A stretch of 55,493 nucleotides of DNA from Candidatus Gastranaerophilales bacterium (GTDB lineage Bacteria; Cyanobacteriota; Vampirovibrionia; Gastranaerophilales; Gastranaerophilaceae): NCBI GenBank assembly GCA_944326425.1, contig CALVDX010000014.1:1-55493 (forward strand). Direction: 5' to 3'. The notes below the pieces were generated by a model. The model was not told the origin of the DNA. It ran no database searches and saw only the letters and a list, made by a program, of their open reading frames with translations. This document shows, piece after piece, positions 27,283 to 34,231 of this stretch (position 1 is its first letter; each line of letters begins with the position of its first letter). The translations under genes and the position numbers were made by a program.

Positions 27283-28094
27283 TTTGTAATAATGGTTTTG
27301 CAGGCTGAACAGGCCATGCAGTAATCAGTTTCTGCGTTTACTGATTTTGAGTAGTCCTTAAAACTGCTTCCGCTCCTTCCTCTATAGTCATTTGCAAGGT
27401 AAGGGCATGTGTAAACTCCGTTCTGTGTAAGAGTTCTGCTCATTGTGCAGTCTTTGGGCTTATTATTATATTCAGCTGGCGGAGTTATCCGATCGAAATA
27501 TTGTCCGATTGATATTTCCGGGTTTACGCCGTATTCTTCAAATTTTTTTCTGAACATTTCTAAGAGCATATTTTCCTCCTCCCTGTAAAAATTAACGATT
27601 TCAAGAACTATTGAAAATCCATATCTTTCAAGGTTTTTCATTGCAAACAGTGTTTGTCTGTAAGAGCCTCTGTATCTTGCGTTATCATTTTTGAGTTCAT
27701 CATAATGAGACAGAGAAAAACGGAAGAACAGACTGTATTTGCTTTCGTCCTCAACTTTTCTTAAAAATCTTGCTTTCTTTTCATTTATGAAAGAAGCATT
27801 TGTACAGATACAAACATTTGTACGCTTAAGGCACAGCCTTAATATATTGTTAAAGCCGGGATGTGTCATTGGTTCTGCACCGGTTAAATAGATACACTCA
27901 ATAGAATTATTCTTAATTTGAGATATCATTTCTTTTATTTTATTGATGTCTATAAAGTCTTTTTGCTGTCTGCCTATAGGAAAATCAATGTAACATTGCT
28001 TGCACCTTTGATTACAAGATTTTGTTGTTAGTACGATATATACGTAATTCAATTCCTCCAGTTTAAAAACCGGAGAGGTAAATATACTGTTCAT
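27279..28094 (-). CDS. Radical SAM protein with SPASM-like C-terminus
   Basis: A 271-residue enzyme. The radical SAM cluster is C27xxxC31xxC34 (CNQRCKQC). The C-terminal part has a cysteine in KPKDCTMS, another in VYTCPY, and C259xxC262xxC265, which fits an auxiliary 4Fe-4S cluster of SPASM/Twitch type. Such enzymes often modify peptides or proteins or assemble cofactors. No RiPP precursor is apparent beside it. Shine-Dalgarno AAGGAG and GAGG precede the ATG. Confidence 0.88.
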   Translation of the reverse strand: MNSIFTSPVFKLEELNYVYIVLTTKSCNQRCKQCYIDFPIGRQQKDFIDINKIKEMISQIKNNSIECIYLTGAEPMTHPGFNNILRLCLKRTNVCICTNASFINEKKARFLRKVEDESKYSLFFRFSLSHYDELKNDNARYRGSYRQTLFAMKNLERYGFSIVLEIVNFYREEENMLLEMFRKKFEEYGVNPEISIGQYFDRITPPAEYNNKPKDCTMSRTLTQNGVYTCPYLANDYRGRSGSSFKDYSKSVNAETDYCMACSACKTIITN

Positions 28095-28213
28095 TTAATC
28101 CTCACTCCTTTATTTTTATTCTAAAAACTATATAGAAAAAATAAATTAATCACTAAGGGAGTTGATGATTAGGCGGCAAGCTAAAAATAAAATAACCCGT
28201 AAGGGTAAAAAAA

Positions 28214-28247
28214 AATAACCTGAAAACTAATTTTCAGGTTATTTTTT
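28214..28247. terminator. Bidirectional terminator
   Basis: AATAACCTGAAAA and its exact reverse complement close a 4-nt loop, with T-runs on both sides. It ends the minus-strand prepilin transcript just after its stop. Confidence 0.8.
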
Positions 28248-28261
28248 ATCTTTAATCACAA

Positions 28262-28866
28262 TTAATTATCCCCATCTTCATTTATTTTTAAGTTAAATCG
28301 GTCTGACATATATTTTGTACAAACATCATCAGCAGATTCCACCGTGCCGCCGTTCAGAACTCTGATTTTGCCAACTTCTACTTCTGTATTTTCTCCTCGG
28401 GACTTAATATTGGTTTTAACGGTTATCTCTGCGGCAGTAGTATTAAGTCCGGTAGCATTTGCATTCTGGAAGTTTATTACGTAGGTAATTCCATCACTGG
28501 TTTTGACAGTCCCGCCTGAATTACCGCCACCTACTGCTCTTGCAAAATAATGTGCAAATTTCTCGGAACCTGATACTGAGTCTGATTGGGCAAGCAGTCC
28601 TATAGGCGCATCGGTTGAACACAGCCCGAAACGCTTAAGATTACCATCTTCATCGTATTCAGTAGGGTACATTTCTGTGTCATTAATCATGCTGGCAGCA
28701 GCAATCTCGGTTCTTGTGTATGCTTTAATAAACAGAGCTTTTTTCTGATCCGGGCGGACACGTGCAATATTTGGACTCATTACGGCAACAAGTATTGCGA
28801 CAAGTGCTAACGCAATTAGTATCTCTACCAAGGTAAAACCTTTTTGTTTTTTAACTTCTCCATCAT
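28262..28866 (-). CDS. Type IV prepilin-like protein with a one-base frameshift in its leader
   Basis: The main frame (28262-28831) begins inside the class III prepilin signature KGFTLVEILIALALVAILVA and has no usual start codon before it. A second frame starting at ATG 28866 or 28863 reads MEKLKNKK and ends soon after. Shifting back one base at CAAAAAGG joins the two into a perfect prepilin start, ...KNKKGFTLVEIL. The mature protein would have about 190 residues with a hydrophobic N-terminal helix and a polar body, like a minor pilin or pseudopilin. Cause: mutation, sequencing error, or slippage (programmed or phase-variable); the sequence cannot decide. Confidence 0.8.
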
Positions 28867-28903
28867 ATTATAAATGGATTGTAACATATGGCGCGCGGCA
28901 AGT

Positions 28904-29851
28904 CTATGATTTTATTAATAAACTGGCGCCTATGACTCCTGCTGTGTTGCCTAGTTGAGCCGGTACAATTTCTACGGCCGCAGCAGAAACAGGGATTGCC
29001 CGTTTTGCAATTGTTTCACGAATTGGACTTAGCAATATATCTCCTGCATCGGCAACTCCGCCGCCAATAATTATTTTTTCGGGGTTGAGAAGATTTACGA
29101 CACTTGTTAGTCCGATACCTATATATTCACCCATTATCGTAAATATTTTTTGAGCAACTCTATCGCCTTGTTTTGCGGCTTCTGAAACAATATACGGTGT
29201 GATATCCGGGTTTGCAAGTTCTCTATACTTGGTAGATTTTCCTCCTCGTATATATTCTTCTGCCATGCTTACAATACTTGGCCCTGAAGCAAAAGCTTCC
29301 AAACATCCGCGGTCGCCGCATCCGCAAAGCGGACCGCCTGTCATATCAAGTTTTATGTGTCCGATTTCTCCGGCCGAGTTGCTTGCTCCTCTTACCAATT
29401 TCCCGTTAATAATAAGACCTGACCCGATGCCGGTGCCTACGGTTATGCAAATCAAATTTTCACAGCCCTTGCCTGCGCCAAAATTTAATTCGCCAAGAGC
29501 AGCACATCTTACGTCATTATCTACGCGGGTTGGAATTTTAAATTCTTCTTCAAAAACCTTTGCAATCGGTACGTTAACCCAGCCCGGAATATTAGGGGCG
29601 AGACGCACAATTCCGTGCTGGTAATCAACTTGTCCGGGAAATCCAAACCCGATACCTTCTATATCTTTCGGGTTTGAATTGGTTTCTTTTAACAAGTCGC
29701 TTACTGCTTGTTTCATGTTGTTAATTGTATATTCATAACCCATTTCTGCCCTTGTAGGGATAGAATTGGAGTAAATAATATTTCCTTTGTCTCCGACCAG
29801 TGCTATCTTAACATTTGTTCCGCCAACATCAATACCTATTCTGTTTGCCAT
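28904..29851 (-). CDS. ROK family sugar kinase (glucokinase-like)
   Basis: A 315-residue kinase. IGIDVGGTNVKIALV at the N-terminus binds ATP phosphate. The ROK zinc motif CGCGDRGCLE and the GHIKLD histidine are present. ROK kinases with this length usually phosphorylate glucose, sometimes N-acetylmannosamine or fructose. Shine-Dalgarno AGAGGG lies before the ATG. It stands alone between the prepilin gene and the terminator at 29991. Confidence 0.9.
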   Translation of the reverse strand: MANRIGIDVGGTNVKIALVGDKGNIIYSNSIPTRAEMGYEYTINNMKQAVSDLLKETNSNPKDIEGIGFGFPGQVDYQHGIVRLAPNIPGWVNVPIAKVFEEEFKIPTRVDNDVRCAALGELNFGAGKGCENLICITVGTGIGSGLIINGKLVRGASNSAGEIGHIKLDMTGGPLCGCGDRGCLEAFASGPSIVSMAEEYIRGGKSTKYRELANPDITPYIVSEAAKQGDRVAQKIFTIMGEYIGIGLTSVVNLLNPEKIIIGGGVADAGDILLSPIRETIAKRAIPVSAAAVEIVPAQLGNTAGVIGASLLIKS

Positions 29852-29990
29852 ATAATCCCTCTTTCAAACTTAACTATTATCAATATATAGGACTATTTTA
29901 TAACAAACGGCGGCAAATGAAATAGTTTTTTTTAGTTTTTTATCCAAAATCCTCTGTATGTATTATGCATGATAAAGTATAATACTTACT

Positions 29991-30024
29991 AAAAGTCCCG
30001 CGGATTTTACCCGCGGGGACTTTT
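29991..30024. terminator. Bidirectional terminator
   Basis: AAAAGTCCCGCGG and its near reverse complement CCGCGGGGACTTTT form a strong stem between the ROK gene and the SIMPL gene. On the minus strand it ends the SIMPL transcript. Confidence 0.8.
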
Positions 30025-30041
30025 CTATAAAATTTAAAAAT

Positions 30042-30788
30042 TTACTTTATTGAATAAGTCATGTTTACACCTGCCTGAATTTTGATAATTCCGGGTTCAA
30101 TAGAAGGTGTAGCAGCCTCAGGAACTGCAGCGTCTGCACTGCCGCAAGCTTTAAGATTGACTGCAGTATATCTTGTTCTGCTGTAAATATTATCATTATT
30201 AACTATTGCGATATCTTTTACTCCCTTAATCGTAACATTTGCTGCCGCCGCCGCTGTTTGAGCCTGTTTCCCTGCTTTTTGGATTGCAAGTGTTAAAAGT
30301 TCATCGCGATATTTATCGTAATTAGATACACTGAAATTTAGATTAGAAATTCCTGTCGCCCCCAGAGAAATTGCTTTTTCTATAACAGCCGGTAGATTTT
30401 CAATTGATTTTGTATGCACAATAACATTATTGGTAACCATGTATTTATCAAAAGATCTTTTATTTCCATTGTATTTGTACAGTGAATCGGCACGAAAATC
30501 TGATGTTTTAATGTAATCACCATCCTCTGGTTTTATTGCAGATTTCAAACCGGTAAGAATTTTTTGTGATATTTCATTATTATCAGTCATAGCTTTTTGC
30601 ATTGATTTTGCATCTTCAGTTTGCACTTCAATATTAATTTCTACGGTATCCGGTGTAACTTCTTTTACGGCATTGGCACTTACAGTAATGGTGTTTGTCT
30701 GTTCCGGACAGGTGCAGTTTTGTGCATATACACTGCTGCTTATACCGATGGCTGATGCCATTGCAATAACTAACAAACTCTTTTTCAT
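30042..30788 (-). CDS. SIMPL-domain (DUF541) exported protein
   Basis: A 248-residue protein with a signal peptide cleaved after about residue 22 (SSVYA-QN). The ITVSANAVKEVTPDTVEINIEVQ stretch opens the SIMPL domain, whose members form envelope barrel-like oligomers; their function is not well known. Two cysteines close together at the mature N-terminus (CTC) are unusual. Shine-Dalgarno AGGAGG before the ATG. Confidence 0.88.
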   Translation of the reverse strand: MKKSLLVIAMASAIGISSSVYAQNCTCPEQTNTITVSANAVKEVTPDTVEINIEVQTEDAKSMQKAMTDNNEISQKILTGLKSAIKPEDGDYIKTSDFRADSLYKYNGNKRSFDKYMVTNNVIVHTKSIENLPAVIEKAISLGATGISNLNFSVSNYDKYRDELLTLAIQKAGKQAQTAAAAANVTIKGVKDIAIVNNDNIYSRTRYTAVNLKACGSADAAVPEAATPSIEPGIIKIQAGVNMTYSIK

Positions 30789-30835
30789 AATAAACCTCCT
30801 ACTTTTTTGTGTTTAATTATTATATCTATAAAACT

Positions 30836-30869
30836 AAATAGTTCAACCTTATATAAGGTTGAACTATTT
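30836..30869. terminator. Palindromic hairpin between the SIMPL gene and the 81-residue gene
   Basis: A perfect 34-bp palindrome (AAATAGTTCAACCTTAT and its reverse complement). On the minus strand it lies just after the 81-residue gene and is followed by T-rich DNA, so it can end that transcript. It could also be an operator upstream of the SIMPL gene. Confidence 0.6.
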
Positions 30870-30899
30870 ATCTTTCTTTTCCTTTTTCTCTGGTGCCGC

Positions 30900-31145
30900 T
30901 TAACTGGCTAATTTTTTGTAATACCTTTTGACATCGCATACAAGATCTTTAACAAAGTCTTTAACAACTGCTTTGAAAGGTTTTTGTTCCATGCCGTCAA
31001 AGATGTAATATAAAGGATCTTTTCCGTTATTAAACCGCATTTGTTTGTCCTTTTTGTTAAGGTAATAGCAGCGGAAATTATCCGGAATTTCTAATGATCC
31101 TATTGGTTTTTTATTTCTTTCAATTGCTTCTCTGTCTAATGCCAT
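30900..31145 (-). CDS. Small unknown basic protein
   Basis: An 81-residue basic protein with no signal peptide or membrane segment. YYLNKKDKQMRF and a Lys-rich C-terminal helix are the main features. AGAAAGAG precedes the ATG. It is a single gene between HU (divergent) and the SIMPL gene. No family recognised. Confidence 0.65.
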   Translation of the reverse strand: MALDREAIERNKKPIGSLEIPDNFRCYYLNKKDKQMRFNNGKDPLYYIFDGMEQKPFKAVVKDFVKDLVCDVKRYYKKLAS

Positions 31146-31431
31146 AATATTAACTCTTTCTTAACATCTTATTTTACTTACATATATATAAAAACATTAT
31201 TTCTTCGCCGATTTCAAAAAACATAAAAAGTGTAACAAAAATTAACAATAATAACGTTTGTAACTTTTTTATACATTAAAAAGCGTTTTACTGTTTTATT
31301 GGCTGTAAATATTCCCGCGGTCCCAATATTGCCTGTTTAGAGCCCTACCTATTTAGTTTTAGAAAAATCATACTTTATGCTTATTTTTTGTAAAAAGCTA
31401 TCAAAAACGGCATTTTTTCTTAAAAAATGGC

Positions 31432-31459
31432 TTGCAATATTTTCTATGATAGGTATAAT
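31432..31459 (+). promoter_or_regulatory. Promoter of the HU gene
   Basis: TTGCAA (31432-31437), a 16-bp spacer and a perfect TATAAT (31454-31459). The transcript starts about 25 nt before the ATG and includes AAGGAG at 31479-31484. The rest of the 31146-31431 gap is AT-rich with no gene I can support. Confidence 0.75.
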
Positions 31460-31491
31460 AAGATTTGTAGACATAAGAAAGGAGTTTTACG

Positions 31492-31770
31492 ATGAACAAA
31501 GAAGAATTAGTTCAAGAGATTTCAAAAAAAGCTAAAGTTACTCAAAAAGAAGCAAGCGAAGTTTTAGGTGCTTTAATTGATACTATTCAAAAAACAGTTT
31601 CTAAGGGTAAAAAAGTTACTTTAGTTGGTTTTGGTACTTTTGAACCGCGTAAGAGAGCTGCAAGAAACGGCAGAAATCCGCAAACTAACAAGGAAATCAA
31701 AATCCCTGCAAAAACAGTTCCTGTTTTCTCTGCAGGTAAAAACTTCAAAACTATTGTTAACGGCAAATAG
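31492..31770 (+). CDS. HU family DNA-binding protein
   Basis: A 92-residue HU protein with the typical VTLVGFGTFEPRKRAARNGRNPQT motif region split by the beta-arm, and a lysine-rich surface. It bends and compacts DNA as a dimer. It has a strong promoter, a strong ribosome binding site and its own terminator, consistent with high, monocistronic expression. Confidence 0.97.
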   Translation: MNKEELVQEISKKAKVTQKEASEVLGALIDTIQKTVSKGKKVTLVGFGTFEPRKRAARNGRNPQTNKEIKIPAKTVPVFSAGKNFKTIVNGK

Positions 31771-31797
31771 TCATTAACTGATTTAAGTTTTTGTTGG

Positions 31798-31827
31798 GGG
31801 AAACCTTTTAGGGTTTCCCTCTTTTTT
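31798..31827 (+). terminator. Intrinsic terminator of the HU gene
   Basis: GGGAAACC, a loop, GGTTTCCC and TCTTTTTT, 27 bp after the HU stop codon. Confidence 0.9.
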
Positions 31828-31936
31828 ATTTCTCATTAAAATAATCGGACAATTTAATATTAATGTGACCTTTGCGACTTGCTAGTGTTTATGTTAGCAT
31901 GTTAATACTTGGTATAGTTTAGATGAGGTATTAAAT

Positions 31937-32734
31937 ATGGAAAAATTAGCTGATATTGGTGTATTTGGCGGATCCGGTTTTTATAAATTTCTTGATGATA
32001 TAGAGGAAGTTCCCGTGGAAACTCCGTATGGAATGCCCAGCGATAATCTTTTTATTGGTAAAATAGGTAATCATAAAGTAGCCTTTCTTCCCCGACATGG
32101 CCGTAATCATACTATTTTGCCTCATCTAATAAATTATAGAGCTAATGTTTGGGCTATGAAAGCTGCAGGGTGTACAAGAGTTATATCACCTTGTGCTGCA
32201 GGTAGTCTCCAAAAACATGTTGCGCCCGGACATTTTGTTGTTTGTGATCAGTTTGTTGATTGGACAGACGGCAGAAAAACGACTTTCTTTGAGGGACCGG
32301 TTGTAACTCATCCGTCTGCTGCAGAGCCTTATTGCCCTGAATTAAGAGAACTTGCTGTTAAAACTGCAAAAGGTTTGGGTATTACTGTTCATGATCATGG
32401 TACGGTTGTAGTTATTAACGGGCCAAGGTTTTCAACAAAGGCGGAGTCTAAATTCTTTACAGCGCAGGGGTGGGAAGTTATTAATATGACCGCATTTCCT
32501 GAAGCATACCTTGTTAAAGAAATGGATATGTGCCCTCTTAACATCTCTCTTATTACGGATTATGATGCGGGTCTTGTAGGTGATGTTCCGCCTGTTTCAC
32601 ATCATGAGGTTATTCAGGTGTTTAATAATAATGTGGCTAATCTCAAAAAACTTTTATTTACTATGATAGAAAATATCCCATCTGAACGTACAAATTGTAC
32701 TTGTGCGGATACAAAAAAATCATCACAGCTATAG
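31937..32734 (+). CDS. mtnP: S-methyl-5'-thioadenosine phosphorylase
   Basis: A 265-residue purine-type phosphorylase. IGVFGGSGFYKFL, PRHGRNHTILPHLINYRANVW (split) and NMTAFPEAYL mark the MTAP branch of the PNP family. It splits MTA, the by-product of polyamine and homoserine-lactone synthesis, into adenine and methylthioribose-1-phosphate. A closely related specificity for guanosine/inosine cannot be excluded from sequence. It is followed 11 bp later by a YggT gene. Confidence 0.93.
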   Translation: MEKLADIGVFGGSGFYKFLDDIEEVPVETPYGMPSDNLFIGKIGNHKVAFLPRHGRNHTILPHLINYRANVWAMKAAGCTRVISPCAAGSLQKHVAPGHFVVCDQFVDWTDGRKTTFFEGPVVTHPSAAEPYCPELRELAVKTAKGLGITVHDHGTVVVINGPRFSTKAESKFFTAQGWEVINMTAFPEAYLVKEMDMCPLNISLITDYDAGLVGDVPPVSHHEVIQVFNNNVANLKKLLFTMIENIPSERTNCTCADTKKSSQL

Positions 32735-32744
32735 AGGAGGATAA

Positions 32745-33011
32745 ATGAGTATAGCATATATTGCAAACCTGTTATTTCATTTTTACTCGCTATTAATATT
32801 TATAAGGATTTTGTTAACCTGGATTCCTAATATTGACTGGAATCAGCAGCCAATAAAGGCAATTAGGGAAGTGTCTGATGTATATCTGAATATTTTTAGA
32901 AACGTTATTCCACCTCTTGGTATGATTGATATATCTCCGATGATTGCCTTGATTGTTCTGTGGATTATTCAGGGGGCCGTTGTCAGATTATTGATTATGG
33001 CAGGGTTATAG
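32745..33011 (+). CDS. YggT family inner-membrane protein
   Basis: An 88-residue protein with one YggT unit: an N-terminal membrane helix, the RILLTWIPNIDW motif, PPLGMIDISPMIAL and a second helix. Relatives are tied to osmotic tolerance and cell-division or photosystem organisation in plants and cyanobacteria. GAGGAGG before the ATG. Co-transcribed with mtnP. Confidence 0.93.
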   Translation: MSIAYIANLLFHFYSLLIFIRILLTWIPNIDWNQQPIKAIREVSDVYLNIFRNVIPPLGMIDISPMIALIVLWIIQGAVVRLLIMAGL

Positions 33012-33035
33012 TTTTTTATTAGTTTAATATTTTTG

Positions 33036-33044
33036 TGTTATACT
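33036..33044 (+). promoter_or_regulatory. Extended -10 promoter of tRNA-Arg
   Basis: TGT followed by TATACT forms an extended -10 element (TGn-TATACT). Transcription would start about 10 nt before the tRNA 5' end. Confidence 0.5.
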
Positions 33045-33061
33045 AATCTGGTAATACACAT

Positions 33062-33137
33062 GCGGTTGTAGCTCAGTAGGATAGAGCGGAGGTTTCCTAA
33101 ACCTTGTCTGCCGTGGGTTCGACTCCCTCCAGCCGCA
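33062..33137 (+). tRNA. tRNA-Arg (anticodon CCT)
   Basis: A 76-nt cloverleaf: acceptor GCGGTTG/CAGCCGC, D-arm GCTC/GAGC, anticodon loop TTCCTAA (CCT, reads AGG), T-loop TTCGACT. The T-stem has one T-T mismatch. CCA is not encoded. Confidence 0.93.
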
Positions 33138-33633
33138 TTTGTCGTTTAAAAGAGCTTTGTAAAAAGGGAGTCGCCCCCATGTTTTGCAAAGCAAAACGGG
33201 TTCTCCCCTCTCGCAAAACGTGACATTTAGTCAGGCAGGGTCTTCAGCCGCATTTTTATTGAGTTGGCGGGCTGCCATTGGTCGTAAGGATAGAGTATAT
33301 AAGTATTTTAAGGTTTTTGCGCTTCCTTTATTACCCCTGTAATCAAGTTATAGCAACAAATCCTGTTTTTGTGTTATTTATCTCAATTTATATAAAAACC
33401 CCATGCTCCGCACAAATACCGCACAACGGAATTTAATAAAAAAGCCCCGTTTTTCAACGAGGCAGAAATAGAGAAATGGAAAGAGATGAGATTGTTTAAT
33501 GCGGAAGTGATTACCTGCCTGCGGCTAGTTTGGCAGATTTGTTGTAAAAAACTGATAAAATTATAAGCATAAATGAACAAATCGAAAGGAAAATCGTATA
33601 GAACAGTCCCTGAAACGTTTTACAGACCCGCGT
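33138..33633. other. Long intergenic region after tRNA-Arg
   Basis: About 500 bp without a supportable protein gene. It contains a repeat of the last 7-8 nt of tRNA-Arg plus flank (CAGCCGCATTT at 33130-33140 and 33245-33255), a GC-rich stretch (33165-33230), and, near 33436-33553, signals for a possible minus-strand small RNA. On the plus strand TTGTTG (33539-33544), 17 bp and TATAAG (33562-33567) could be the promoter of the SUMF1-like gene. Confidence 0.5.
33436..33553 (-). ncRNA. Candidate small RNA (promoter -10 to terminator)
   Basis: On the minus strand TATAAT lies at 33560-33565 and a terminator hairpin (GCCTCGTT-GAAA-AACGGGGC followed by six T) lies at 33436-33463. The hairpin forms fully only on this strand because one pair is a G-U wobble. 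No minus-strand protein gene feeds it, which suggests a short RNA of about 118 nt. No good -35 box. Not similar to an RNA I know. Confidence 0.3.
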
Positions 33634-34221
33634 TTGAAGCCCTGTGTCCGTGTACCGAAAAACGGTTATTTACCTGTTTTAGGGGCTGCGCAAAATGTTT
33701 CCATAGCATACACTCCGGTAACAAATGCTGAATACGCCCGTTTTTTAAGAGAAACAGGTTACAGCAGAATACCTAAAGACTGGACAAATGGTGTTATGCC
33801 TAAAGGGAAAGCAAGTTATCCTGTAATAAATGTTTCATATAATGATGCTTTGTCGTACTGTAACTGGTTGTCACAAAAAAGTAAAGCTGCGAGCTACCGG
33901 CTTCCGACAGAAAAGGAGTGGGAGCAGGCTGCGGGACATATGCCTAAGGATGCCGATTTTAATGCAGGGGAAAACAATGGTGTGACTCCTGTAAGAGCAT
34001 ATTCTCAAACTCTTTCTGCCTCAGGTGCTATAGACATGTGGGGAAATGTTTGGGAATGGACATCTACCGTAAGGAGAAATCAGTCAGGAAAACAGTATGC
34101 AGTTAAAGGCGGGGCCTGGAATTCTGCAAGAACTGAGTGCCGTACCGAGGACCGAACAGAAAGCCGGAATCCTGATAGAGGATATAGTAATGTAGGTTTC
34201 CGTGTCGTTCGTGAAATGTAA
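33634..34221 (+). CDS. SUMF1/FGE-sulfatase domain protein, start uncertain
   Basis: At least 195 residues with clear domain marks: TPVTNAEYARFLRETGY, YRLPTEKEWEQAAG, DMWGNVWEW, KGGAWNS and GFRVVRE. True sulfatase-activating enzymes need two cysteines after the RGGSW-like motif; here only one is present (TEC), so this is more likely a non-catalytic or different SUMF1 domain. The frame opens without an ATG; TTG 33634 lacks a Shine-Dalgarno. An ATG at 33573 lies 5 bp after a -10 element but in another frame, so an N-terminal frameshift is possible. A sulfatase-like gene lies convergently next to it. Confidence 0.75.
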   Translation: MKPCVRVPKNGYLPVLGAAQNVSIAYTPVTNAEYARFLRETGYSRIPKDWTNGVMPKGKASYPVINVSYNDALSYCNWLSQKSKAASYRLPTEKEWEQAAGHMPKDADFNAGENNGVTPVRAYSQTLSASGAIDMWGNVWEWTSTVRRNQSGKQYAVKGGAWNSARTECRTEDRTESRNPDRGYSNVGFRVVREM

Positions 34222-34231
34222 CCGGATATAT

